64,000 nt of DNA from Astropecten irregularis (GCA_963971285.1 OZ020244.1:16058001-16122000); one strand, 5' to 3'. Positions 32,273 to 45,585 are shown, numbered from the stretch's first letter. Made by a program: numbers and translations. The notes: a model not told the origin generated them from the letters alone.

Positions 32273-33702
32273 TATAGTAAATCCAAGATGGCGGCATGCT
32301 AAGTTGTATTTTTTTCCAAGAATATTGTCCAAGTGGACGGTAGGCACAAACTTTTGTCAGACAAACGTTCTCTAGTATTTTACATGTTACTTTCAATTAT
32401 TTATTTCTTTTTTAATCCATTAAAATGACCATTAATTAGAGTTTTCTTTAAAAAAGGGTGGCGGCCATGTTTACCTCAGTCACTGCATGTCCTTTAAAAT
32501 GTTTGGGGGTTTACCTGTGGAAAATAGCTCTTTTCCACTTTGGAATGGACTAGGTTTGCATTATTGACCCCCAAAAAATGTATGTAAGGAATTTTATTTG
32601 TATGTGAATTTTTTTCATCCATTTTCAATGAAGACTTGTATGCAAAGAAACAAGAGCAACACAAAGGACCACCTGTGACCAGGGTAGCAACTTGTTGCCA
32701 CTACACACGATGACCCAAGAAAGCTGTTCAGCAGAATCAAGATGGATGGCATTGATGAATGGTGCATAAACATCACATTCCAGTAGCTTCAAAGGCGCTT
32801 AGTCAAGGGTACAGTACAATAGCATGTTGAATAATTATGTCTTGGTTTAAGAAGAACCGGGGATGTGCAATTTCTAGGCTTAGGCAAACACACTAAGGTT
32901 AAAATGTGCACAGGCCGGGTGGCTTACATCATGTACATGGCACCCAATTCGCCCCCTGTATTTGATGTAAGTCCCACGTAGCCTACCAAAAATCACTGTG
33001 CATTTGCTTCAAACATCCTTGGAAACTAAGTCATTCACAACAAATTCCCCGGCGAAAATTTGTTTTACTGAAAACATCAGCCTTTCAAAGAAGATGCGAT
33101 ATTACTAGTCCAACCCTAGCTGCCCTAACCCTGGCTGCCCTAACCCTGGCTACCCTAACCGGATAACCCTAGCTCGCCTAACCCTAGCTAGGCTAACCCT
33201 AGCTACTCTAACCCTAGCTAGGCTAACCCTAGCTACTCTAACCCTAGCTAGGCTAACCCTAGGAGAGCTAGCCTAACCCTAGGGCCTAGCCAGCTAGTGT
33301 CCCTTGGCTGGACCAATCCTTAAAATGCCCTCCCCTCCCTCTGTGAAAAAAATGCTCAGTCCCTTAAGCCCAGCCAACCCACAAAATTGTGCAAAGTTAT
33401 CAGCATAACTAGCTTGAAGCATTAACCAACTGTTCCTTGCTCACTTTGAAGGCTTGTTGCCAAAAAAAAATGAATGTGCAGTGCATATGCATGCATGCCT
33501 GTCTGTGTACATGTACAGGTGTGTATGCAGACAGCACAAAAACTACATAGACAAAATGGCCGCCCCCATCCAAGTAAATTGCCCGTATTTCAAAAAGGGT
33601 CCAATTCTGTTCAAATGTTTTGGCTGATTCATGACCGGTGAGCATTTCTCTATGCACTGGGGGTGGTTTAAGACGAAAATAGACACCTTTATCCCCACTA
33701 AA
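32273..33702. repeat. Spacer copy 2 (1.43 kb) between GGGTGCAG MITEs
   Basis: Very similar to 30420-31793. The main difference is the longer telomere-like tract at 33112-33292. No gene is recognised. Confidence 0.85.
33112..33292. repeat. Expanded telomere-like tract in spacer copy 2
   Basis: As at 31262-31373, with additional 30-bp repeats of the TAACCCTAGCTACTC/TAACCCTAGCTAGGC type. The extra length arose after the spacer was duplicated. Confidence 0.7.
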
Positions 33703-34170
33703 GGGTGCAGATCAGTAAATAGGTCCAGATCAGTCCGCGGAGCTCATTAATTTTTTGTATTCCCTCAAAACCTTTTTTATAAAACCATTTGCTGGGCCCT
33801 ACATGTCTTGTAAAGAAAATGGATGGAACCCGGTCGCCAGAGTTTGGAATTGCAACTTTGAGCTGTTTGGATGAATTCTGGCCCTAAACTCGCTCTACTT
33901 GGGCACGTAGGGGAGGGGTACATTTTTTTTATCCTGGCACCAGTCAACATGGCCGTTTTCAGGGTATTTTCCTTTGGATGGATTTTTTTCCTCAAAAAAG
34001 TCATTGGTTACCCTATAGAAAATTGAAATGAAAATGAAAATTGGAGTTTTCAGCTTCATTTTGGTGTATAGCTTGAGTGTCTGAGAAACTTCTGAGTATT
34101 TTTAATATTTTTTTTGAAATTGGCTATTCAGCATGGGAGCCTATGGGAATTTATTTACTGGTCTGCACCC
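33703..34170. mobile_element. GGGTGCAG MITE, copy 3 of 3
   Basis: Same ends as copies 1 and 2. Its right end abuts the 3' flank of MCT gene 3 (sequence resuming GATGTCTGGCGAATCG, compare GTTGGCGAATCC at about 7273 in gene 1), so the whole 4.2-kb array lies immediately downstream of gene 3. Confidence 0.8.
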
Positions 34171-34266
34171 CGATGTCTGGCGAATCGTATTGTTTAAAAG
34201 TACCCAATGTCGATCTAGTGTCGATCGCTTTGACTGAAGTCGATGATCAAAATGACCATTGTCAGT

Positions 34267-37200
34267 CTACCCATTATCACTAGACCGCTGGATGAAGTGG
34301 ATATAGCACGCGTCCAAAACGGCACACATTACACAAGCGATCATTATAGCGCTGAGCAGCAGAAACGTCCCGAGGAAACTTCCTGTAGTGTCATACACCC
34401 AACCTGTCAACAAATCAAATGGAACTAGACATTGTGGTTGTGGGAACAACCACTAGGTGTTCGGGGTCTCATTTCGTACTGGAACTGTTATGAGAATGTT
34501 TGATGGAACGCATGTATGGCATATTGAAATGCACAATTAACTGTGTGACTGAGCAAATACTGATCATGCTGATTGCACAGTGTATTCGTACATGTACACT
34601 GTCTGATAGCGTATAGAAAATAGTGTCACCTTTAAATAATGTAAAATTGCCCGGACGATAACTTCCGTTTAGTTAATCACAAACAACTGAAACTTTGCAG
34701 AAATCATCGAATGCGTACGATGTAAACAATTTGCAATTTGCACTGATTTACGTCATGTAATTACCAAATAAACAGTATTTGAATAATAACATCATGTTTC
34801 CTTTAAAAACGCATAACTTCCGGTTGAATGACGTCACAGATTTCAAACTTCACACACATGTCAAGGTGCATTAGTGCTTTATACTGACCAAATTTGGCGG
34901 AAATCCGTTGTTTACTTTTGGATTACGTAATCATTGTATATCTTTAATCCACCGTAGAGGGCGCTATACAGCCCGTATGACGTCATCGTTTATATTTTCT
35001 GAAAGCTTAAGACCTACTCTATCATTTACCCAGAGAGGTTTTATGTGCCCAAATCCTTCCGTTTTCGAGTTATTTTGAGTCATACTTCAACTTCCGGTAA
35101 TACCGGAAGTGAAGGTCATTTGTACACAACACTGAATATATTAATTGTTGACATTCACGTGTTGAGTAACATATGTAAATATCAATATCGTAGGTCATGT
35201 GGTTCTCGAGTTATAGAGCACCAAAGTTTTTCCTAAAAACGTATGTAATTTGATACCCGATGACGTAATCATGACGTCATTGTTCTAGATACAACTTGAC
35301 ATCATGACCGAAGTTCCCACCAAGTTTCAAGTCAATATCTTGTAACTGTCATGTAGAAGTCTTGCAGACAAGTTTGGGCAGAAAAAAAAAAAAGAAAAAA
35401 AAAAGAAGAAAAACTAGACATTGTGGTTGTGGGAACAACCACTAGGTGTTCGGGGGGTTATTTCGTAGTGGAACTGTTATGTGAACATGTTGGAAGTGAT
35501 CAATCGTCCCTCAGATAATGGCATATCGAAATACATGTACACTTAAACTGCGTGAATGAACAAATACTGATCATTCTGATTGCTGTATTCGTACACTGAC
35601 TGCTAGAGTATAGAAAATTGCGTCACCTTTAAATATACATAACATTGGCTGGACAATAACTTCCGGTCAGTTCATCACAGCTAACTGAACATTTATAAAA
35701 GTCATTGAATGCATACGATGTAAATATTTTGCCATTTTCACTGATGTACGTCATGTACTTAAAGAGTAAACAGTATTTGAATTATTACATCATTTTCCCT
35801 TTAAAAACGCATAACTTCCGGTTGAATGACGTCACTGATTTCAAACTTCGCAAACATGTCAAGGTGCACTAGTGCTTCACACTCATCAAATTTAGCGGAA
35901 ATCCGAAGTTCACTTTCGGATTACGTAATCACTGTATATCTTTAAGCCACCGTAGAGGGCGCTATACAGCCCGTATGACGTCATTGTTTATATTTTCTGA
36001 AAGCCCAAGACCTGTTCTATCTTTTACCCATGAGGTTTTTTGTGCCCAAATCCTTCCGTTTTCGAGTTATTTTGAGTCAAACTTCAACTTCCGGTAACAC
36101 CGGAAGTGAAGGTCATTTGTACACAACATTGAATATATTAATTGTTGACATTTACGTGTTGGGTAACATATGTCAATATCAAAATCATAGGCCATGTGGT
36201 TCTCAAGTTATAAAGCACCAAAGTTTTTCCTAAAAACGCGTGTAATTTGATACCCGATGACGTCATCATGACGTCAATCTTCTAGGTACAACTTGACATC
36301 ATGACCGAAGTTCCCACCAAGTTTCAAGTCAATATCTTGTAACTGTCATATAGAAGTCCTGCTGACAAGTTTGGGAAGAAGACAAATAAAAAAAATAAAA
36401 AAAACTCGAACAATAACAATAGGTGTTCGGCTTGAACCCGAACACCTAAAAAAAACTCGAACAATAACAATAGGTGTTCGGCTTGAACCCGAACACCTAA
36501 TTATAGAGCTATACTGAAGGTTCAAGCATTCAGTCCAAATAGACACAAGCAGCATTTGTATATGGCACACCGAATAAGAAAGATGTGAGGCTTTGCAAGG
36601 TGACAACTGACCCTTCCGGCTTGTCAATCAACTGTGTGCTTTGACCAATTGGAGGACGTCTTTTAGTCAGGTGAGCCCGCTCAAGTCGGTCACTTGCTGT
36701 ATGTATAACACACACGTGGGCAGGGCTTAAGAGCAAAGCTGTAAGGTCTAAACGTTTCCACTAGCCTGCTCTAGTCATCATCAAGATACGATTGAAATTA
36801 TGAGGGATGCATGGTCTTTAGGCCTATAAGATTGTTGAGATCCTGCTATATGAGCTCCATGATTAGAGCTCACTGGGGCGTTACAATTTTACCACCACCG
36901 ATACATGAACTCTAGCTCAAACGTTCAATACTGGCGATTTCAAATAGTGGGCCTCCAAGAGTTTGCAATGCGTTTGGTCAAACGCATTACATGGAGTCCG
37001 TCGACCAAATGCTCATTTGGGGCCTTTTCCAAACCTCGGCTTAGGCTCAGGTTCTGGCTAAGTCTCTAGCTTCACCTCTATTTTGATACCCGTTATTTTA
37101 GAATGGATTCACGAAATGGAGCTGGAGCCGAGGTTTGGAAAAGGGTCGAATGATTCCGGTCATTGTGATTGGCCAAACGCGCTGCAAACTCTTGGTGACG

Positions 37201-40200
37201 CACTATGGGGAATTCCCCGTATTTTCCTCAGACTCACCTGATATGACATCACCGATTGAGGATGCTACACCTGAGAGAAAACACATCCAACCTATGACGA
37301 GGATGAATCGATCGTCACCAAAAGGTAGATTCCTGGCCAAAACGTTTCCAGCCTGACTTACACAATGAACTCCTACTCCAAAAGTGAATGTAATCGCCAT
37401 CTGACCACCGAATGTTGGGATGATTGAACCCAAAGCCAAAGTCAGTGCTGAAACGCCGCCTGAAATAATCACGACCACATGAAGAGACAACCTCTTGGTG
37501 TTTGGTATGGAAGCCGCTAAGAATAGACCAACCAAACCGCCAACACCGAACGCTGTAGTAAGGAACGACGCCTGCTGGGCACTAAGTCCCAATTCCAGAC
37601 CATTGGATATCATGTACACCAAAAACCCACCATAGCTAATAGTATAAAACACTCTTATTCCAGCCACAAGAATGAATCTTATGTTGGTGAAAATGTCAAG
37701 ACCTGCGGTTTGCACCCAAGAAGAAGTCTTCTCAAGATGTGTCGCTTTTTGTTCTGAGATTTGGTCATCATCAGTTGAGAGGTCTTGGTTGGGTATAATG
37801 GCGTATATTCCAGTAGGCCTTCTCACCAATAAACCGCACCAGATGAAACTAAATCCCACCCCACCAAGTAGTAGCATTGCTCCTCGCCAGCCGTACGTAT
37901 CCAGGAGAACTTGTGTCACTGGACCGTACAGCATAGTCCCTAGTGGAGCCCCTGCCAATAGCACGAAAAGTGCCAAAGTGTATTTGTCATAAAAATAGAA
38001 GGCTATCTCCGAACGTGATGTGGGCACTGTACAAGACGCACCTACACCTGCAGTTACAGAAAAGCGAAGAGAACAAAACAGTGTGTTTCATAAAAGCATT
38101 TGATTGAAATCTGTATTATATGGAGATTGTACAAGTATTCGACCCATGCATTTCCAAATGTTACTGTAATAATTTATAGGGAATAATCATACTTTGGTTT
38201 TTGTCAAATATTGCAGATTCATGTGCAAAAATGTCAAGGAAGTTACAGTCATCTGTGAAAATTACAGTCCCAAAGGGTTCCCACTTTTTGATAAAACAGT
38301 TGAAAATGCCCACAATAATTTAAAAATCTTTTCACCGTTATTTTTGATCTTGAAAAGATCAAGATAGTTTTTTGGTCACTGGTTTTATTCTTTTCTAGAT
38401 AAATACAACATTAATATTGCAGGAAGAAACAATTTTAACGGGATACCATCACCATCTTTATACCCTGTAAGTTATAGGTAAATATGTGAATATTTCCATC
38501 TGCTTCGGAATGCTACCAAAGTATGATAGTATCTTTAATGCAATTTTTCATTTGAAATTTACAATAACTGTCTATGTATATTTTCTTCCTTTTTTTTTTT
38601 ATCTCAACAGTGAAAGGCGTCATACCATGTTTTGTTGGTGGTGAGGTAATTAAAAGTTATTTCAAGGTAAGTTTTTGTCAAAGAAATGCAGATTCATGGG
38701 CAAAACTACGAAAGCCCCGTGGTGCCATCAAGTATATATATATTTTTTTCTTAAGTGAAGTGTATATTATTTCGAAATTAGTTTTTTCGAGGTGTTTTTT
38801 TACGGAATTTTTATTCGAGATATATTTCCCCAAATTTGTTTTTCCAAATGTATTTTTAGAGATACATTTCCTTACTCGCATCTATTTTTGGAAACAAATT
38901 TGAAAATATATCTCGAAAAAAACAAATTTTGAAAATATGTCTCGAAAAAACAATTTTGAAAATATATCTCGAAAAAAAAAATTGGAATAATTCTTCACTT
39001 TTTCAGAATGTATACTTGATGGCACTACAAGCCTTTCGTACAAAACGCTACAGACAAAATGTACCGTAAAATTACAGTATAACTGACCATTCTATTGCAA
39101 AACGGTAAAGACGTAATGTACTGTGTGTACTACAGTATAACTTACTGATAGAATCTACCTATAAAATACAGGGGCCAATTTCATAGAGATGCTTCAGCAT
39201 AAAAATTTGCTTAAGCGCCAAAAACCTTGGTAAATAAAATCAGAATGCCAGCCAAAACTCCTTGTGAATCTTATGCTTAGCAAACAATGGCCGAATACAA
39301 GTCAAAAGCAGAAAACATGACATGAACATTTGGTTGGCAATCATGTTTGATCGAGGAAGACTTTTCATGCTTAAGCAAAGTTTGTGCTTAAGCAGCTCTA
39401 TGAAATTGGCACCAGGTCATCTATGCAGTAATTTACCTGATACGGCTATCAACGAGACAGCCACGACTACAGTGTTGTCAGTAGTTGAGCAAACCACCAA
39501 TCCAAGTCCATACAATAAACCGCCAACCATAATGACAACTCGGCTGCCATATTTGCGTGCTATAACTGACACAACGGGAGCTAGAACAGAGAATAGGAAT
39601 AGAAAACTTAACAATAATTATTATCTAAAGCAGACATAATATGTATTGGAAATGAAAAGTTCCCCAAACGAAGTGTCTCCAATTTGGAATAAGTTGAGCA
39701 AGTCGATAAGAAGTGTGACAATTAACAGTGAACATGAATTTGTAACCAAGTCCCAAACTTTCCCTATATTTTACTACAGACATGTTCACAGATTTACATA
39801 GGCCTATATACTTACAGGGTATAATTGTATAGATGGACCTGGTACAAACATATATACATTAAGAATTGCCCGCCTGAAATACTCTATTTATCCAGAAATG
39901 AGTCAAACAAAAGACCGAATTTCACAAGGGAACAAAGAGCCTACTGATACGGTGACCATTTTTTGCGAAAACAGTGAAACAGTATTTTTAAAATCTGTTC
40001 ACCGTTATTTTGGATCTTTAAAAGGGGAAATTTTGGTTTTACACTTTTACAGCATTTCAGGTAGAAAACGTTTAACGGTGTGCACCTACCATCTTTATAC
40101 ACTGTGAGTTATTTGTCAAAATCTGTGAAGATGTCTGTTTCGGTATTATGCTACCAAAGTATACTACCCGTAAGTGAACACTGGAAGGTGGGTCGAGGTC

Positions 40201-40480
40201 AGGGGTAACATATTTGGATGTACTAAATTACGAATTTAAACCAAAATACATTCTGAGTAACGTAATAGTGTAACTTACTTAAAAGAAACATCACACTGAA
40301 GTGAAGAGCGGCAATTGAGCCAATAATCCACAGATCTGTGTCTAAATCCTCCTTCATGGCTGTCAGGAGAACCCCAAACGCCTTCAAGGTACCGAGGACG
40401 ATGAAATCTACCATGAATCCAGCCAGCACCACCAACCAACCCCAACCTCCCTCTGGATAACGCTGGTTTTTAGTGGCCAT
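34267..40480 (-). CDS. MCT-like transporter gene 3, complete (SLC16 family)
   Basis: Coding exons on the minus strand: 40480-40279, 39580-39437, 38047-37238 and 34403-34267, total 1293 bp, 430 residues. Same phases and splice signals as gene 1. The first exon begins MATKNQRY and carries EGGWGW. Exon 3 differs from gene 4 by a single residue (Cys for Ser in the GWMCFLSG segment). Intron 3 contains the hexamer MITE, and between it and exon 4 a 2-kb dimeric insertion (34425 to about 36500) that stops a few bases short of the last acceptor: only CCATTTGATTTGTTGACAG of the original intron end remains next to the exon. Intron 2 carries a GGCCAATTTC MITE. The branch point for intron 3 may be displaced into the insertion, so splicing should be confirmed by transcripts. 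Confidence 0.9.
34425..36503. mobile_element. Dimeric non-coding insertion in intron 3 of gene 3
   Basis: Two head-to-tail copies of a monomer of about 989 bp (34425-35413 and 35414 onward), each starting CTAGACATTGTGG followed by the perfect hairpin GTGGTTGT-GGGA-ACAACCAC and then AGGTGTTCGGG. Monomers contain ACTTCCGGTAATACCGGAAGT-type palindromes, TGACGTCATGATGACGTCA-like palindromes and GTAGAGGGCGCTATAC, and end in A-rich sequence. The right end has two 56-bp tandem copies of a hairpin AGGTGTTCGG...CCGAACACCT. The other MCT genes lack the insertion, which proves it is a separate unit. No protein is encoded; class unknown. Confidence 0.8.
38763..38990. repeat. AT-rich foldback in intron 2 of gene 3
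   Basis: Counterpart of 9730-9975, with complementary halves of TTTCGAGATATATTT-type units. Slightly shorter than in gene 1. Confidence 0.7.
39173..39412. mobile_element. GGCCAATTTC MITE in intron 2 of gene 3
   Basis: Starts GGCCAATTTC and ends GAAATTGGCAC, with CAGG on both sides (39169-39172 and 39413-39416). Gene 1 has the uninterrupted site ATACAGGTCATC at 10167-10178. The arms carry GCTTAAGC and GCATAAA-type words. It is shared with gene 4, so it inserted before genes 3 and 4 separated. Confidence 0.9.
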
Positions 40481-43400
40481 TTCTGATTTTCAATGAAGGT
40501 GCTGGTACTCGATCAAATCACTGAAAAAGACAAATAAACTGAGTAGGCCTACATTTTTTGTTGATATTGCTATGCTCTGAAAAACTTTGTCTAGAAACTT
40601 TCATAAAGCATTGTGTCTATACTTACATATAACAGCTTGCATCGTCATGATATTGAGTTTAATCTTTAGGCCTACATGTATGTTGCTCACCATACTGCAC
40701 TGTGTTCATGCAGTGTGACACGAAACCAAGCCCTACACACCAGCCTGGTTAAAGCGTCATGGAGCGGAGTAATATAATGGTGTGGTATATCCAAGCCCAT
40801 GTTGACCTATTAATACGGTTTTTGTACTCTGTAGTATAGTTGTATGTGTAATAATTCCTATTCACTTTTCATTGTGAAACGGAATTCACTGTACCAAAAG
40901 TCATTGTTATTGGAACATTCAAAACGATAGTAGGGCAGTTGAACTTCCACACTTTTGATCAGTGACCTCATCAAAATGGTTGTGTATTCATCGCGTAGTC
41001 TTGGTTCCAAGACCTTCGTTGTTGCTTTCCGGCGGCACATAGGGCGCCCCGCGCAGCGAAAAGGGAAGAACTCTGTCAGACTTTTGGATTGTCACGAATT
41101 TCTTGCATATTTTGTAAAGCGATGTTTAACTTTTTCTTTACTTTTCGTCGAATCTCCCTTGGATTTCCAAGGGAGCCAATCAGCTAACGAGTTTCAGCTC
41201 ACATCATGAATTATTCATGTCAGACAAACATTGTTGTCTGTAGGTGTATTTACGTACGTACGTACGTTCGATTGCCTGGGGCCTGCATATCGTGCAGTAT
41301 ATTTTGTAAACTTTTCGGGGAAAGATTTTGAGGACGGTACTATATGTACTACGCAATCGAACTGGCGTTTAATGGCAGTGCATATTCTATGCCGTGTAGC
41401 TCGACGACGAGCTAGCGACCGACATCAGTAATTATTTGTGGAAAGCAGTTAATTTCTTGCAAAAACTACATTTCACTTAGATCTAAATCCCAGGAAAAAA
41501 ACCCATTAGTCCAAGAGTTTTCAATTATCACAGATTTACAACCCAAGAGGTAGAATCGGTATATGTTTATGCAACTCTTGCCGCCCACAAGTGAAACATG
41601 GAGGAGGGAAAACAGAAGTACAAAACATGTGATTTCAAATAAACGATTTTGTATCGTTGAAATGATTACGTCATATGTTCATTTTTTTTTAAAACGCTTT
41701 CATTTAAAACGCTTTTCAGTCGCAAAATCATTTCGTATGGTTGAAATGATATTCGCGTTATTGAAATGATTACGTCATGTTGTATCGTTGAAATGATTTC
41801 ATTTTCTCGATTCTACTTTCACAAACAACGAAAAAAATGTGGTCTACCGAAAAAAACCCGGCCAACGTTTACAAACTCGATACAGGTTGTCGGTTGGCGT
41901 ACGAGTTGGTTGGCGTACGAGTTGGCCGGCGTACAAGTTACGTTGACCGAACGGCATACGAGTTGGTCAGCGTACGAGTTGGTCGGCGTATACCAGTTAA
42001 CCAGCTTCGTCCTCCAACATCATCATAATGTTGTCGCCTTGGCATTGAAAATATGGGATGTCGTGTTGCTGTACTGATAGCGACGTCTCGCTGCTAGCTT
42101 TCATCAGGCAAAATTGTGAATGATTAAACAACGATGAATATGAATGGAGATAGGTTCAAACGTTTGACACACAGATTAACCATGTGTATGTATAGATTGA
42201 TGAAGTCCGTATACTGATGAATGGTCCTGGCCAAAGGTCCTGTCCATGCAAGAACTGGGAAGGCTGATGCCCGAATATTGCTCACTCTGATTGTCGTCAT
42301 CACCATACGATCTCAGTGATACTCCAATGGTTTCATGCTGGTCGACCTGTGGCATCCGTTGATCATGACTGACCGTGGACCTGTGCCTTGTCTTGGTCCT
42401 ATACATGTATATAGCTGGTGCTTGAGCAGCGCCTGTTGTGTGGGTGCAGTCTGATCCTATAGTGGCAGTCCCTGCTGCTACACTGGCTGCACTGGTATGA
42501 GGAAGCTGCCGGCGGGACTTCCAGGCTGTGTTTGCCCCGAGACTGCTTCTTATCCCAATGTTGTATCGTTGAAATGATTTCATTTTCTCGATTCTACTTT
42601 CACAAACAACGAAAAAAATGTGGTCTACCGAAAAAAACCCGGCCAACGTTTACAAACTCGATACAGGTTGTCGGTTGGCGTACGAGTTGGTTGGCGTACG
42701 AGTTGGCCGGCGTACAAGTTACGTTGACCGAACGGCATACGAGTTGGTCAGCGTACGAGTTGGTCGGCGTATACCAGTTAACCAGCTTCGTCCTCCAACA
42801 TCATCATAATGTTGTCGCCTTGGCATTGAAAATATGGGATGTCGTGTTGCTGTACTGATAGCGACGTCTCGCTGCTAGCTTTCATCAGGCAAAATTGTGA
42901 ATGATTAAACAACGATGAATATGAATGGAGATAGGTTCAAACGTTTGACACACAGATTAACCATGTGTATGTATAGATTGATGAAGTCCGTATACTGATG
43001 AATGGTCCTGGCCAAAGGTCCTGTCCATGCAAGAACTGGGAAGGCTGATGCCCGAATATTGCTCCTTGGAATTTAGTCTGGTTCCCAGACCAATCATTTC
43101 CGACTATTCTCTGTTAAAGGTATAATACATGATTGGTAAAGGCCATACAGAATAGGACTCACACTTTGTGTGATCCAGCATACATGAAATGATAAACCTG
43201 TACAAGTTTGAGCTCAATCCGACATCTGAATCACGAGAAAATAATAGCGAAAACCGACTGATTTTTTTCTTATAAACATTTTGATCTTACCCCGAATTGT
43301 TTTCGATCTTTGTTTGACTATTCTCTGGATAAATACACCGTTCAGGCGGAGATATTTTAACGGTGTGTTTCTACCAGCACCATCTTCATACCCTGTAAGT

Positions 43401-45585
43401 TATAGGTAAATCTGTGAACATTATTCTTTCAGTGTATATGTCACCAATCACGTACCTTTAATTCTAGGATTTTTGATAAGAGTCGTCAGGGAATCTTTGG
43501 ACAGGGAGCCAGACTAGTTGGACCCTTTTCCAAACCTCGGCTTGGGCTTGGGCTTAGGCTCCGGATAGATGTTCTGGTTTTAAAAGGAAAACAGAGCTTC
43601 AGCTTCAATGAAAAACCACAACCTATATTTTTAGCCTAGGCCTATGGATGACAGAGTTGGAGGCGGAGCCGGAGCCGAAGCCGAAGCCGAAGCCGGAGCC
43701 GGAGCCGGAGGCGACGTTTGGAAAAGGGCCCCGATCTGTGAGCTTTGTGAGTTTGATGATGTTGATGATCTTCTGCGATCTTCACTCGTGAACCAGCCTC
43801 AAGCGATGACATTAAAATCAGCCACCCCAAGACTCGAAAAGAAACAAACATGGGCGTTTCTGGACATTTAAATCCACTCTGGTTAATAGCCTTGTACACA
43901 GACCCAACAGATGAAGAGTCGAATTTAGGTGAGTTAGTTTACTGTAGAAGCTGGGTACCACCTAATTTAGGCGTAGCTCCTCTTCGCATCGTCGGAAGCT
44001 GTTGGTCAAATTGGGTCTCCAACTTGGTGCGATCCTAGGCTAGATCTTCCCACTTGCTGATGTCCATGCCGACTGCCTTCATGTCTTTCTTACAGACGTC
44101 TTTGAAGCAGAGTTGGGGGCGGCCCATTGATCTCTTGCCGACTGCAAGCTCTTGCGTAGAGAAGATCCTTGGGGATCATGCCGTCCTCCGTCCGGTGGAC
44201 GTGTCCAAGCCAAGAAAGGCGGTGTTGACGCGAGAGAGTGTAGATGCTGGGCATTATCTGCAATCTGGAGGATCTCGATCGATGTTTGTGACGCGGTCAG
44301 TTGATGCCCAGGATCTTCCTCATCAGGTTTCGCACTGTATGGAAGGTATGGAGACACTTCTCTTACCTCGCGTACATAATCCACGAGTCAGTGCCTGTTA
44401 TAACTACAAATAATGTGGATATTTGAGTTAGTTTTGGGGATAACAACAGAGTAATTTATTTCATACTGCTGACATGGAAGCAGCCATCTTAGAACAAACA
44501 CAGACTGTCTAACAACGGTCACAAGAGGGCGCTATAACAAAATCGCTAGACATCAGGTTACTACAGTGCCATACAGCAGGGTGCTGACTAAACCTCGGCT
44601 CTGGGCTCAGGCTGCGGCTTCGTCTCTGTCATCCATATGCTGAAAAATATAGGTCGTGGATGTTCACTGATGCTATTTTCCTTTTCAAAACTAAATAATC
44701 AAACCGTAGCACAAAAGCATTTATTTTGAAACTCGTTATTTCAGAATGGATTAACAAAATGGAGCCAGAGCTGGAGCCTGAGCCGGAGGCTTGCAAAATG
44801 GGTACGTACCTTCATTAAAATAGACATAACTCCTCTTAAGAATGATCAATTTGTTTCATTCTTTTTTTTCTAATATGCAGGAGAGAGTGCTCGATAAATG
44901 ATATGCTTAGGTTTAACTTTTCAGCGTCACTGGTTCTTTTGTGAAGCATCATCTATCCCGGTCAAGTTCTTTTTGACTCACAGTGCCCTGAAGTTGTTTC
45001 AACTTGTTTCTTACACATTGTACTTGTATTTATTTAGTGGTTTAGCTCAAATAATTCAACTAAAATGTTTTTTTTTTTTCAATGAGGCTTCTAAAATACA
45101 TCATACCGTCTTCACATAATTAGTAACTACATTTATTTGCCAACCATAGAAAAGAAAACACCTTTCATGTTTGTGCTTTTTAAGGTATAAAAGGGCAATT
45201 GATATTTTTAGTTGTGAAATCACTTTGTCTTTAGTGCTTTCCTTTATCCATTCACTGAGCTGAATGTACACCGATCCGACGAAAGGAAATACCATCCGCC
45301 ATTACTGCAGTGTCCCCGTCCGACTTTTGTGTGTAATACATGAATCCGACTTACGATTCATGTAATTGGCCCTGCGGTGTATCAGCAGGGGACATACATC
45401 TTGCAGTTTAGACTGCGGTGGTATGGAAATTCTGTTGTTGTCACTCAGTGGGCACAAAAGGAGGACGGGGACACCGCACTAATGGCGGATTGTATTTCGT
45501 GCCGTCGGTCGGTCTATAAAAACATAGTTTCACTTATTATCCAATAAATTATTTTTATTGACAAGTGAACAAAGAAAAATTGACT

